From Sulfitobacter sp. JL08 (GTDB taxonomy: Bacteria > Pseudomonadota > Alphaproteobacteria > Rhodobacterales > Rhodobacteraceae), in contig NZ_CP025815.1 in assembly GCF_003352045.1 (NCBI RefSeq), positions 496,001 through 560,000 of the forward strand: a stretch of DNA of 64,000 nucleotides, given 5' to 3'. The notes beneath the pieces were generated by a model. The model saw only the letters and a program-made list of their open reading frames with translations, was not told where the DNA came from and ran no database searches. The position numbers were made by a program, and so were the translations under genes. This document shows positions 8,988 to 18,029 of this stretch, piece by piece (the first letter of the stretch is position 1; every line of letters starts with the position of its first letter).

Positions 8988-9405
8988 TCTAGTGCGCCAG
9001 AAGCAGATTTGCCCACATTTGAAACTTGCTTTTTTGTGGCGCACCGAGCCGCGCATGTAACGGGTGGCTGCCTTTGCGGCAGCATCCGATTTGAAGCCGA
9101 CGTTTTTTTGCAGAATGGTTGTCCCGGATGCTGATCGAGAGTTCTTTGCGGTCCATTTTGCCATCACACCTGTTGCCTTTACAGAAGCCCCCCCTCTAAA
9201 AGTAAACTCGGAAAAATCTGTCTACCCACGCCGGTCCCCTGACCTGAATGCTTTGAACTTTTATACCCCCCCTTCGCAGGTATCTGGTCTATCCTTAGTG
9301 CAAGTCATTGCTGGTTTCCTGGTCGCTCCGATCAGTTATCTGACGGGATAGACTACAGGCTTGTAGGTTTTCACATACGCGCACCGCGCCGATATTCGCC
9401 AAAGC
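8988..9405. other. Degraded spacer before the IS1111-type element
   Basis: Apart from the GFA-domain remnant at about 9055-9134 this stretch has no recognisable gene. It holds a run of C residues (9266-9273) and no tRNA or IS terminus that I can see. Confidence 0.4.
9055..9134 (+). pseudogene. Remnant of a GFA/CENP-V-type zinc protein
   Basis: On the plus strand the frame reads HVTGGCLCGSIRFEADVFLQ and then NGCPGC before a stop at 9132. GGCLCGxxRxEA is the N-terminal zinc-binding signature of the GFA (glutathione-dependent formaldehyde-activating-like) family. No start codon is in place and the remaining 100 or more residues are gone, so this is a fragment. Confidence 0.5.
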
Positions 9406-9412
9406 GGATGAA

Positions 9413-9427
9413 GTGGATGGCTCCTGC
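9413..9427 (+). repeat. Left subterminal inverted repeat of the IS1111-type element
   Basis: GTGGATGGCTCCTGC, perfect complement of 10739-10753. Confidence 0.85.
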
Positions 9428-9492
9428 TCCACCCGGCGTCGCAATGCGCCATAATGCAGGTGTCAGAATCTGCTTTTGAGAGGAGCCACCCA

Positions 9493-10512
9493 ATGCAAGT
9501 AAAAACCATAGGACTGGATCTGGCCAAGGATGTTTTCCAGGTTCATGGAGTTTCTGTGACAGGCGACAAGGTCTTCAACAAGAAGATCAAACGCGCAAAA
9601 CTGTTAGAGTTCTTTGAGGGCCTACCGCCTTGTGTGGTCGGTATGGAAGCCTGCGGTTCGGCCCATCATTGGGGTCGAGAACTTAGCAAGTTAGGGCACG
9701 ATGTCCGTTTGATGCCAGCAACTTACGTCAAGCCATACGTCAAACGCGGAAAGACCGACGCAGTGGATGCAGAGGCAATCTGCGAAGCGGTTGGCCGCCC
9801 GACGATGAGATTTGTTGAGATCAAGACCGAAGACCAGCAAGCTCTTTTGACCGCTCACCGCACGCGCGAACTCATCGTCCGCCAGAGAACCCAGGTCTCA
9901 AACATGATACGGGGGATGCTGCGTGAGTTTGGCTATGTTCTCCCAACCGGGGTTGAGGCTGTGGTCCGCTTTTCCAAAAGCCACCTGGAAGGTGATCAAC
10001 CTAAAATTCCCGAACTGGCGAACGGGGTTCTCGGCACCTTGTGTTATCAACTCCTTGGGCTCAGCGCCCGAATTGAAGGCTTTTCCAAGTTGATCGAGAG
10101 CCATGCTCGACGAGATGCCAACGCACGCCAACTGATGCAGGTGCCTGGGATTGGCCCGATTACGGCGTCAGCCATCGTGGCGACCGTCGGCGACGCCAAA
10201 CAGTTCAAAACCGGACGAGATCTGGCCGCTTGGCTGGGCTTAACCCCACTCAATAAGTCCAGTGGCGGCAAAGAGAGGCTTGGGCGGATTACCAAGAAAG
10301 GTGATCATTACCTCAGGAAACTCCTTATCATTGGCATGACATCGCGCGCATTGATGGCAAAACTTCATCCCGAGAAAGTCGATATCTGGACCGCGAGGAT
10401 GCTCGCTGGAAAGCCGGTTCGGCTTGCAACAGTTGCCATGGCAAACAAAACGGCGCGCGTGATCTGGGCAATGCTGACGAGGCAGGAGAATTACCGGCAG
10501 CCGATCACCTGA
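9493..10512 (+). CDS. IS110-family (IS1111 group) transposase
   Basis: A 339-aa DEDD transposase. The start at 9493 (MQVKTIGLDLAKDVFQVHGV) follows a GAGAGGAG ribosome site; the nearby upstream in-frame ATG at 9454 lacks one. The N-terminal RuvC-like domain shows the first Asp in GLDLAKD, then GMEACGSAHHW and KTDAVDAEAI with further acidic residues. The C-terminal transposase-20 domain has the VPGIGPITASAI helix-hairpin-helix and the conserved serine region (LTPLNKSSGGKERLGRITKK). Length and motifs are normal, so the enzyme should be active. It is thought to act with an RNA encoded in the element's own non-coding end. Confidence 0.95.
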   Translation: MQVKTIGLDLAKDVFQVHGVSVTGDKVFNKKIKRAKLLEFFEGLPPCVVGMEACGSAHHWGRELSKLGHDVRLMPATYVKPYVKRGKTDAVDAEAICEAVGRPTMRFVEIKTEDQQALLTAHRTRELIVRQRTQVSNMIRGMLREFGYVLPTGVEAVVRFSKSHLEGDQPKIPELANGVLGTLCYQLLGLSARIEGFSKLIESHARRDANARQLMQVPGIGPITASAIVATVGDAKQFKTGRDLAAWLGLTPLNKSSGGKERLGRITKKGDHYLRKLLIIGMTSRALMAKLHPEKVDIWTARMLAGKPVRLATVAMANKTARVIWAMLTRQENYRQPIT

Positions 10513-10738
10513 TCGGGAAACCTGCCAGAAATGCAAGACGCATGATGTGATGACGCGGAATAAGTCAACCAAGAGCGAGGACACTCCGGGAATGACGATG
10601 GCCTCTTTAGGCCGTGAAGCCGATTGGAACCTCGCTTGCGGAAATCATCAAGGCCAGTGGCAGATCACCACGTGAACAGGCCGGACAGACGACTGTACTG
10701 ATTAAATGCCGCAATAAACGTCAAAAATGTCTTGCAAT
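10513..10738 (+). ncRNA. Candidate seekRNA/bridge RNA region of the IS1111-type element
   Basis: The 226-bp interval between the transposase stop and the right inverted repeat is non-coding. In the IS1111 group the guide (seekRNA or bridge RNA) that pairs with both target and donor DNA has been placed in this right-hand region. Local hairpin potential is visible (for example GGCCTCTTTAGGCC near 10599-10612). Exact ends and loops cannot be fixed by eye. Confidence 0.35.
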
Positions 10739-10753
10739 GCAGGAGCCATCCAC
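10739..10753 (-). repeat. Right subterminal inverted repeat of the IS1111-type element
   Basis: GCAGGAGCCATCCAC, perfect complement of 9413-9427. Confidence 0.85.
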
Positions 10754-10949
10754 AGAGGACGTTCAATGCAGTCACAACGAAGGTCTCAGTTGCGGACTTT
10801 GCGGTCGTTCGCTCAGATTTTCCAAATGGCGCATTCAGCCGCCTTCGGACGCTCGCTGACGTCGTCGACCGGGCCTTTTGACCCTTCGCAATAGACCCAA
10901 CGACACATTTTCTGGTACAGACAACAAACAGACTAAGGATATCGTCCGC

Positions 10950-13900
10950 ATGGAGATCGATATACGCGCTTGGCTTGAAGGTCTCGGGCTTGGCGAATAT
11001 TTCTTCGCCTTTGAGGAGAACCGTGTCGATGGGCAGGTGCTCGCTCATCTAACGGCTGATGATCTGAAGGATATCGGTGTCACCGCGGTGGGACACAGAC
11101 GCAAGCTACTGGAAGCGATTGCAAGCCTCGGTGCTGATGATCAACCAGATGAGGCCGTTGCAGTTGGTGCGCAGGACCCTGGGGTAATTGCGCAGAAACA
11201 CACGGGCGAACGACGGCAAGTGACGGTTCTGTTTGCTGATTTGTCTGGGTTCACCAGACTGTCATCGTCAATAGATTCTGAGGAAGTGCATGAGTTACTT
11301 GCTGTGTATTTTGAAGTAGTCGATGGACTCATCCGCGACTTCGGAGGAACAGTTGACAAGCATGTCGGCGACAGCGTGATGGCCGTATTCGGCGCGCCAG
11401 TATCGCATGGGAACGACGCGGAAAGAGCCGTCCGGGCTGCAGTCGCGATTCAGGAGGCAATGCCCGGCATTTCGGAGCGCATTGGCCGCCCTTTGGAGGC
11501 CCATATAGGGATTGCCAGCGGAGAAGTCGTAGCGAGCGGATTCGGATCAGACAGCCATTACACGGTAACCGGAGATTCCGTGAACCTTGCCGCAAGGCTT
11601 ACAGACAAGGCGCTGGCAGGCGATGTGTATGTCTCTGAAATAGTCCGTCGGGCTGTTGGAACCGCACTCGCAGCAACTGATATGGGAGAAATCTCGGTGA
11701 AGGGACTGGCCGTCCCGGTTCGTGTTTATTCAGTGCACGGAAGCCAAAACTCGTCTGATGCGCCTCCTGAACGCCCGTTCGTAGGCCGATTGGCAGAAAC
11801 CCGGCAGTTCAGGATCGCACTTGAAGCCTGCGAGGACGCCAGACAGGGACAGCTCATCCATATCCGGGGCGATGCTGGAATCGGAAAGACCCGTCTGACA
11901 ACTGAATTTTGCCGCCTCGCTGTTGATCGCGGCTTCGTCTGTCATCGCTCTCAGATCCTCGACTTCGGTGTCGGCAAGGGACAGGACCCTGTGCGGATTT
12001 TGGTGCGCAGTCTCCTCGACCTGCCCGCCGCAGGTGATCTGGAAAGCAGACAGGCGGCAATGCGGCAGACAATCTCCGACGGAGCAGTTTCGGAAAAAAG
12101 TGAGGCCCACCTCAACGACCTTCTCGATCTGCCGCAGTCGGCGGAGAGCCAGGCAATGTACGATGCGATGGACAATCTCACTCGCAATGTCGGGAAGCTG
12201 CAGACGGTAGTCACCCTGGCCCGCCACTTGAGTAACAAACGTCCACGACTGATCGTTTTTGAGGATCTGCACTGGGCGGAAAAGATCGTGCTTCAGCAGA
12301 TCGCCGAACTTGGTCGTGGCGCTTCTGACGCCTCCATTTTGATTGTGTTGACTTCGAGAATCGAAGGCGATCCGCTTGGTCCGTCTTGGCGGGGTCAGAT
12401 CGCCAGCACGTCCTTCATGACCTTTGATCTCGGTCCGCTGAGCCCTGCCGACGCTATGGGGATGGCGGCAAACTTTGTCGGTACGGCAAACAAGTTCGCA
12501 CGAACCTGCATCGAACGGGCTGCAGGCAACCCGCTTTTCCTCGAACAGCTTCTTCGGAGTGCCGAGGAAACCGGCGAGTTTCAGGTTCCCGGTTCGATTC
12601 AGAGCATCGTACAGGCGCGCATCGACAGGCTGCCGATCGCAGACAAGGCTGTCGTTCAGGCCGCATCGGTTCTCGGTCAGCGCTTCACCCTTGTCGCGTT
12701 GCAGCATTTGATTGACGATACCGGCTACGACTGTTCACGGCTTACACTGCACCAGCTTGTCCGGGAGCAAGGCGAAGATTTTCTATTCGTGCATGCGCTT
12801 GTCAGGGATGTCATATATGGCTCGCTGCTGAGATCCCGACGAAATGAGCTGCACCTCGCCGCAGCAGATTGGTTTAAAGAGAGCGATCTGCCATTGCGTG
12901 CCGAACATCTGGAACAGGCCGGGCATGAGGGTGCCGCCGAAGCTTACCGCGCAGCGGCCGAGGCGCAGGTAAAATCTCTCAGGCTCGAACACGCCCGTCG
13001 CTTGGCAGAGCGCGGCCTGGCGCTTGCGGTGGAGCCGTCGACCGTTTTTGCCCTCAACGCAATGCTAGGCGAACTTCTGCGAGAGCTTGGTGAACCGGAG
13101 CGTTCGATTGACGCTTGGCAAAAGGCGCTTGCCAGGCACAGCAACCAAACGGAACGGAGCATCGCCCTGTTGGGTATCGCCGAAGCAATGCGCATCGTTG
13201 AACGCATAGACGAAGCGCTTGCTCTTGTGGACGAGGCGCAACCAATCGCCGAAGCGCAAGATCTCAAGGACGTCCTGATGCGCCTGCATCATTTGCGGGG
13301 TAATCTGTTGTTCCCGAAAGGCGACATCACTGGCTGCGAAGCCAGTCACAGACACAGCATCGATCTCGCAAGGCAAATCGGATCGGCCGAAGGGGAGGCG
13401 CGCGGGCTGGGCGGGCTAGGCGACGCGGCCTACGTAGCCGGTCGTATGAGCACTTCACATGACGTGCTTTCCGAATGTGTCGAAATCTGTCGAGAGCACG
13501 CTTTCGGTCGCACGGAAGTCGCAAACGCCGCGCAGATATGCCAGACTAAAATTTTTCGGCTCGAACTCCGTGAGGCCATTAAACTTGGGAAAACGGTCAT
13601 TGAGGCAGCGCGCCGCGTCGGACATGACAGGGCCGAACTCAACGCCGCGACGGCCTGCCTGTTCGCCGCTACAGAACTGAACGACTGGTCGACGGCCGAA
13701 GAGTACGGGAACTATGTTTCGGCTCTTGGAGAAAAGCTCGGATCTGTGCGTTTCAGCCAAGAAGCGATGGCATTTATGGGTGTCCGGCTGAATGCGCAGG
13801 GCCGGTCGGCTGAGGCACTTTCCAAGATCAGAACGTCGATCGCAGCGGCGCGGGAACTGGGTTTCTCTTTCGGTGGACCCAGAATGCTGGGACATCTTTC

Positions 13901-14264
13901 TCGAATTACAAAAGATACGAATGAACAAGATGATGCGCTGGCAGAAGCCGAAGCGATCATCCAAAGCGGCTGTGTCGGACATAACCAACCTTTTTTCTTC
14001 CGGGATGCCATCGAAGTCATGCTTGATCGGGGCGACTGGAACGATGTCAGCCGCTATGCCGATGCTCTTGCGGCGTTTCCGCCGGGCGAAACTCTCCCAT
14101 GGTCGGAATACTACTCGGCGCGGGCGCGCGGGCTTACCGCATGGGAGCAAGGCGCGCGCGATGATGAGGCGGTAGCCACGCTCAACCGCTTACGGGACGA
14201 AGCCCAGCGGATCGGACTCGTGTCCGCAGTGCCTGCCATCAACCGGGCTCTCGGCATAGCTTGA
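10950..14264 (+). CDS. SAM domain - class III nucleotidyl cyclase - AAA/STAND ATPase - TPR protein
   Basis: A 1104-aa multidomain signalling protein. I start at the ATG at 10950, 10 bp after AAGGAT, where the SAM domain begins (IDIRAWLEGLGLGEYFFAF, residues 3-65). A class III adenylate/guanylate cyclase domain follows (about 88-235) with both metal-binding aspartates, Asp97 in LFADLSGFT and Asp141 in KHVGDSVMAVFG. Next is an ATPase domain with Walker A GDAGIGKT (307-314) and Walker B-like LIVFEDLHWAE. The C-terminal half is alpha-helical with TPR-like repeats. Such proteins are thought to make cAMP or cGMP under control of the ATPase module. It stands alone downstream of the IS1111-type element and looks intact. 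Confidence 0.9.
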   Translation: MEIDIRAWLEGLGLGEYFFAFEENRVDGQVLAHLTADDLKDIGVTAVGHRRKLLEAIASLGADDQPDEAVAVGAQDPGVIAQKHTGERRQVTVLFADLSGFTRLSSSIDSEEVHELLAVYFEVVDGLIRDFGGTVDKHVGDSVMAVFGAPVSHGNDAERAVRAAVAIQEAMPGISERIGRPLEAHIGIASGEVVASGFGSDSHYTVTGDSVNLAARLTDKALAGDVYVSEIVRRAVGTALAATDMGEISVKGLAVPVRVYSVHGSQNSSDAPPERPFVGRLAETRQFRIALEACEDARQGQLIHIRGDAGIGKTRLTTEFCRLAVDRGFVCHRSQILDFGVGKGQDPVRILVRSLLDLPAAGDLESRQAAMRQTISDGAVSEKSEAHLNDLLDLPQSAESQAMYDAMDNLTRNVGKLQTVVTLARHLSNKRPRLIVFEDLHWAEKIVLQQIAELGRGASDASILIVLTSRIEGDPLGPSWRGQIASTSFMTFDLGPLSPADAMGMAANFVGTANKFARTCIERAAGNPLFLEQLLRSAEETGEFQVPGSIQSIVQARIDRLPIADKAVVQAASVLGQRFTLVALQHLIDDTGYDCSRLTLHQLVREQGEDFLFVHALVRDVIYGSLLRSRRNELHLAAADWFKESDLPLRAEHLEQAGHEGAAEAYRAAAEAQVKSLRLEHARRLAERGLALAVEPSTVFALNAMLGELLRELGEPERSIDAWQKALARHSNQTERSIALLGIAEAMRIVERIDEALALVDEAQPIAEAQDLKDVLMRLHHLRGNLLFPKGDITGCEASHRHSIDLARQIGSAEGEARGLGGLGDAAYVAGRMSTSHDVLSECVEICREHAFGRTEVANAAQICQTKIFRLELREAIKLGKTVIEAARRVGHDRAELNAATACLFAATELNDWSTAEEYGNYVSALGEKLGSVRFSQEAMAFMGVRLNAQGRSAEALSKIRTSIAAARELGFSFGGPRMLGHLSRITKDTNEQDDALAEAEAIIQSGCVGHNQPFFFRDAIEVMLDRGDWNDVSRYADALAAFPPGETLPWSEYYSARARGLTAWEQGARDDEAVATLNRLRDEAQRIGLVSAVPAINRALGIA

Positions 14265-14595
14265 AAAAATTCCGGTGCAAAACCAAACCTAACCTGAAGC
14301 ATCGCAAACGACAGCTTCAGCCGTCATTCAAGTTATTTCAAAAACCCGCTCATAACCGAAGCCGTTTCTGAAGTTTTTGGGTGTCCCGCGATAGCAGACG
14401 TTCGCTGCGACACAGATTTTGGGGAACTTTGGGCTCTGAACTGCCGTTCGCTATGTCGTCCATTAATGACTGCAACGCAGGACGAAGCCGCCTGATGCTG
14501 GTGCAGCATCTGGGTAGTTTATTAGATGTAAATGCTTGCAAATTGTTTCCACGTGTTTGAAACTTTTCGTTATCTTATCTTGGGAGAACGCAAAC
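14265..14595. other. Intergenic stretch with a weak hairpin
   Basis: 331 bp with no supported gene. The arms CTGAAGC (14294-14300) and GCTTCAG (14314-14320) could form a hairpin after the cyclase gene, but no T-tract follows, so terminator function is doubtful. Short open frames on the minus strand lack ribosome sites. Confidence 0.4.
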
Positions 14596-15112
14596 ATGGG
14601 TTTCATTGAAGCAACCAAAACGTGCCTTGCAAAATACTTCGTTTTTTTCAGGGCGGGCGGCACGCTCCGAGTATTGGTGGTTTGCTCTGTTCGTCTTTGT
14701 CGTCAGCGTTGTTTTCGCAGTGATCGATACTTCGTTGTTCGGTGTTAACCCTGATACCGGTGAAGGCGTGCAAGTCCTGACCCCGATCTTCCAGCTCGCG
14801 GTAGCCATACCCATGCTTGCTGCCGGGTGGCGTCGGCTGCATGACACCGGAAGGCCTGGCTGGTATCTGCTTTTGCCCGCGGCATTGAGCATTGTAACGA
14901 TGATCATGCTTTTCAGCGGCGTTGCTGTTTTTTCAGTTCTTGAACAAGGAGCGGACGACCCTGAAGCGCTGCGTGGTCCAGCAGCCTTGCTTGGCGTCAC
15001 TGGGTTAATGGTTGTCGCAGTTCTTCAGCTTATACTTTTACTCCTTATGATCTGGTGGCTTAGTAGGCCTTCACAGGAAGTTACGAATGAATATGGTCCG
15101 CCTGTAGTATAA
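14596..15112 (+). pseudogene. DUF805 membrane protein with a frameshift at a T7 run
   Basis: The expected DUF805 start (MGFIEATKTCLAKYF) is at 14596, 10 bp after a GGGAG site. After about 15 codons the family sequence (FSGRAARSEYWWFALFVF) continues in the next frame. The switch falls in a run of seven T at 14642-14648; one T fewer would restore a single frame of about 171 aa with three or four membrane helices and the WRRLHDTGRPGWY motif. This could be a real decay mutation, a sequencing slip in the homopolymer, or slippage during expression. DUF805 function is not established. Confidence 0.8.
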
Positions 15113-15186
15113 ACCGATGATGTGGACCAGTCTGGGGGTTCGCTGTGGCATGATGAAACATGGCTTGGTTGCCTGGGAGATTACTT

Positions 15187-15957
15187 ATGAAGAGACATCT
15201 AATTGCCACTATGATCCTCATGGTCATGATGTCATCCGCTGCAGCTGCGGACTGGAGTTTCAATGGGCAACCAAATCCCAACGCCTTTATCCAGACCGGC
15301 AACATGAGCCTTGAGTTGCAGTGCGACAGGGTCCGGTTCGCTCCCGCCGGATATGAGGATTCTGAAGACATAGCCGCCAAGCAAGGCCTCTCATTCCGTT
15401 TTATGGAGAACGGTGCATCTGAGGTTGGCGCGTTCCAAGCGGGATCAGATAATTCGGATATCTCAATCGTGGACAATTATCCTGTCGAGGTTCGGTTCGA
15501 CGACCAAGCAGATTATGATTTCGTGCTGGACCAGATCGCAAAGAATGCCGTCTTGAACCTATCGATGATTGACCAGGATGTGTCCTATGGCATCTTCACG
15601 CTGAAAGGGTCCGGAGCCGCGGTGCGCTCGCTACGCGCGGCCTGTACCTCCGACGCGTCATCGTCGCAGTCCATGGAAGCGCCTGAAGGCATTGTCTATT
15701 GCGGCGGCGGTGCTGTGCAGCGAGTTATTGAATACGCCATCGTGGGCCAGCCGGGCGACCAATGGGATGCGATCGTGACCGTCAATGGCGAAACCATCCG
15801 CGCGATGACCTCGTACAGCTTCTTCGGAAACTCACAGCCGCCGGCAGGCTTCCAAGTCGCGCTCCTCGGCGAAGACCGGTCCGAATTTCTCGTCTTCAGC
15901 GATGGGGGGCGGAACTGGATAGAATTCGGCGATTACACCTACGAACAATGCAACTGA
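15187..15957 (+). CDS. Secreted hypothetical protein
   Basis: A 256-aa protein starting at 15187 behind a GGGAG site, with a clear signal peptide (MKRHLIATMILMVMMSSAAA, cleavage after AAA). The mature part is acidic and contains an even number of scattered cysteines that could form disulfides in the periplasm. I recognise no domain. It opens a four-gene same-strand set of small exported proteins (15187-17281), suggesting one functional unit. Confidence 0.7.
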   Translation: MKRHLIATMILMVMMSSAAAADWSFNGQPNPNAFIQTGNMSLELQCDRVRFAPAGYEDSEDIAAKQGLSFRFMENGASEVGAFQAGSDNSDISIVDNYPVEVRFDDQADYDFVLDQIAKNAVLNLSMIDQDVSYGIFTLKGSGAAVRSLRAACTSDASSSQSMEAPEGIVYCGGGAVQRVIEYAIVGQPGDQWDAIVTVNGETIRAMTSYSFFGNSQPPAGFQVALLGEDRSEFLVFSDGGRNWIEFGDYTYEQCN

Positions 15958-15983
15958 CACGTCGAACAAGAAAGGCATACAAC

Positions 15984-16280
15984 GTGAAAAAAGCACATAA
16001 ACTCGTTCCAGGCTTGCTCCTGGTAACTTTGCTGACGGCTTGCGTAGAAGATACCGGCTCCACAAGCTCAACTCCAAGTCGCGCGAACCAGGATTGTTTG
16101 ACAGCAGTCGCCCAAGCGACGGGCAATAGTCAAGTTAGGGTTCTGTCGTCCGAGGCGCGCGAGGCCAATATCCGAGTAATCGTCGGCGTTGGACCAGATG
16201 CAGCACCTTGGCAGTGTATCACCTACGGAGATGGAACGACCGAAGGCATCATGTCTTTGACAGACGAAGGCTTCCTCTGA
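15984..16280 (+). CDS. Small lipoprotein
   Basis: A 98-aa frame from a GTG start at 15984, preceded by AAGAAAGG. The N-terminus has positive charges, a hydrophobic core and the lipobox LLTAC, so the protein should be lipid-anchored after cleavage before the Cys. The mature domain has two further Cys and a TYGDGTTEGIMSL ending that resembles short periplasmic sensor or inhibitor-like domains, but I cannot name a family. It lies 26 bp after the preceding secreted protein. Confidence 0.65.
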   Translation: MKKAHKLVPGLLLVTLLTACVEDTGSTSSTPSRANQDCLTAVAQATGNSQVRVLSSEAREANIRVIVGVGPDAAPWQCITYGDGTTEGIMSLTDEGFL

Positions 16281-16424
16281 CGCAGCCGTGGCGCGCCGCC
16301 TTCCGGGCATCAATAGCGACAAATGCCATCGCCCTTTTCATCTGGGCGGTTGGCACTTTTGGGATGGTTCGGACACAGGCGCGAGCCCCTCATCGCAGTT
16401 GAATGGTTGACGCAGGCTTTATGA

Positions 16425-16952
16425 ATGGAGGATAGAGCAAAAGTGTGGTCAGTCGGCAAAACCAATGTCAAAGCCAGCCGGGCTGTCTTCCTGACAGTCG
16501 TCGGCGTGGCGTTCGTCGGCGTCTCGGCGAATGCCCAGGATTGGTCCGCTCTACCCGCGCAGTTACTTGAAAAAGTGGAGGCAGCGCAGCGGGCATGTTC
16601 AGATTTGGACAACGGGCAGTTCGCCGTCGAATTCGGAGCCGTGCACAGGGTTGATCTTGATGGTGACCTCTATAGCGACTGGGTGCTGGACGAAGCCGGG
16701 TTCGCCTGCTCTTCTGTACCTTCAATGTATTGCGGCACAGGGGGATGTGTCTCTCATTTCCTGATTGGCTATAATATCGGCTCACTTCTCAATCAGGGTT
16801 GGGATATGGCACAGATCGGTCCCCACAGGGTTCTCTTGGCGAATGTGCACTATTCGCAGTGCGACGGGATCAGCCCAAGCCCCTGCGTTGTGGCTAGCGT
16901 TTGGGACGATGACGAAATGATGTGGCGCAGCACTGTAGCAAAGTGGGAATAG
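16425..16952 (+). CDS. Secreted hypothetical protein
   Basis: About 170-175 aa. The first ATG (16425) overlaps its own best ribosome site (GGAGGA at 16426-16431), so a GTG at 16443 is a good alternative start. The N-terminal region (KASRAVFLTVVGVAFVGVSA) is a signal peptide ending ANA. The mature protein contains a DLDGDLYSDWVLDEAG segment like an FG-GAP/EF-hand-type calcium-binding loop and several Cys. It belongs to the set of small exported proteins. Function unknown. Confidence 0.65.
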   Translation: MEDRAKVWSVGKTNVKASRAVFLTVVGVAFVGVSANAQDWSALPAQLLEKVEAAQRACSDLDNGQFAVEFGAVHRVDLDGDLYSDWVLDEAGFACSSVPSMYCGTGGCVSHFLIGYNIGSLLNQGWDMAQIGPHRVLLANVHYSQCDGISPSPCVVASVWDDDEMMWRSTVAKWE

Positions 16953-16954
16953 TA

Positions 16955-17281
16955 ATGACTGATAACCTCAAGCCTCTCATTATCACCCTGCTTGCCGTGG
17001 TCATGACAACGCTAGTGACGGGTTGTGTCGAGACTGCACCGGATCTTGCAATCAGCGAACCCGATCCCGAGCTTTTATTTGTCCGTGGATACCGTGGCCC
17101 AACAGATGAATGCCAACTTGTTGGTGAAAGCGCCTTCACCTCCGAGTTCCTAGATGACGCAGCTGATCTTGTTGCTTGCCCGACTGGAAGCGCGTCTATG
17201 TCCAGTTTAATGGCGGAGACAGGAGCGGGAACGCTCACCCAGACGAACAGCTACACGTTTTTCAGCATTCCCTATCGCTGA
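16955..17281 (+). CDS. Small lipoprotein
   Basis: A 108-aa protein beginning 2 bp after the previous stop, so translation is probably coupled. The N-terminus (MTDNLKPLIITLLAVVMTTL followed by VTGC) is a lipoprotein signal with lipobox LVTGC. The rest is short, with a QLVGESAFTSEFLDDAADLV stretch. As I recall, this resembles small hypothetical lipoproteins of proteobacteria with a C-terminal aromatic segment, but I cannot name it. Confidence 0.65.
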   Translation: MTDNLKPLIITLLAVVMTTLVTGCVETAPDLAISEPDPELLFVRGYRGPTDECQLVGESAFTSEFLDDAADLVACPTGSASMSSLMAETGAGTLTQTNSYTFFSIPYR

Positions 17282-17345
17282 ACCAAACTCTTTTCGACAT
17301 CAGTAAACGATAGATACAGCCCAATAGAATGATCTGCCCGACAAC

Positions 17346-17807
17346 TTAATTCAGGGCATCCATCGAGAAAAAATAGGTCGCGCAAATACCTTGGGCGGCG
17401 ACACCTGTCGGCACATCCAGCCCAGTAAACATTGCAATGCCCAAGGTCTCAAATCCGGAGTTTTCCTCATTCCAGGCCGCCATGTATGTCACCGGCTGAT
17501 CACCACAGAGCATGTTCCCACGTCGCAACGGCCCCGGGTTACCTAAGACCCGAAATACCTGAGCAACTGGCACATCACCGGAAGCACCCCAACCACCAGA
17601 ATTCTGAGAGTGTAACATTTCGAGATCAATAAACTTGCCGGTCTCGAAAACCATCTTTGTGGTAGACAAGATTACCGGTCCCGTGATCGCCATTGCAGTC
17701 TCACTGTAAGGATTGAAAGCCATAGGCTCCTCCAAAAGAGGTTGAGAAGATGCAGGACCTCCCAGGATCCCTATCAAAACCAGTGGTGCTAATAGTGAAC
17801 GATACAT
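17346..17807 (-). CDS. Secreted hypothetical protein
   Basis: A 153-aa protein with a signal peptide (MYRSLLAPLVLIGILGGPAS, cleavage near SSQ) and an AAAGGA ribosome site. The mature part has only two Cys (LCGDQP and GICATY), which could pair. It is convergent with the lipoprotein genes and divergent from the TpsB-like gene. The FNR box at 17945-17958 sits in this divergent region and could act on both sides. Confidence 0.65.
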   Translation of the reverse strand: MYRSLLAPLVLIGILGGPASSQPLLEEPMAFNPYSETAMAITGPVILSTTKMVFETGKFIDLEMLHSQNSGGWGASGDVPVAQVFRVLGNPGPLRRGNMLCGDQPVTYMAAWNEENSGFETLGIAMFTGLDVPTGVAAQGICATYFFSMDALN

Positions 17808-17944
17808 TTGTTTGTCCTTTTCGCGAAGTGGCTGACTTGCGCTGATAACAATTTAAGGCAAAATATCATGAGCGCGAAGGCCATCTAGTATACTGATGCC
17901 ACACACGCATTAAAGAAGCGCTTTTGATCTTTGGTTGTGATGTT

Positions 17945-17958
17945 TTGATATCAATCAA
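17945..17958. promoter_or_regulatory. Perfect FNR-type box
   Basis: TTGATATCAATCAA matches the FNR/FnrL consensus TTGAT-N4-ATCAA at all ten defined positions. It is centred about 78 bp before the ATG of the TpsB-like gene, with a TATACT (18013-18018) that could be its -10 element. Confidence 0.75.
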
Positions 17959-18029
17959 AATGAAAACTGAGCAGGTCACCATTTGCCATAGTTTCGCCTT
18001 GGTTTTTAGTTGTATACTTGTCTAAAAAC

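Larger units (their letters stand above)
9406..10757 (+). mobile_element. IS1111-type (IS110 family) insertion sequence
   Basis: A complete-looking element. A 15-bp perfect inverted repeat, GTGGATGGCTCCTGC at 9413-9427 and its complement at 10739-10753, brackets the transposase gene. Such subterminal repeats are the hallmark of the IS1111 subgroup; classic IS110 members lack them. The outer ends are estimated from the few bases that usually lie outside these repeats. About 226 bp of non-coding DNA lie between the transposase stop and the right repeat, which is where this subgroup encodes its guide RNA. No target duplication is expected or seen. Confidence 0.8.
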
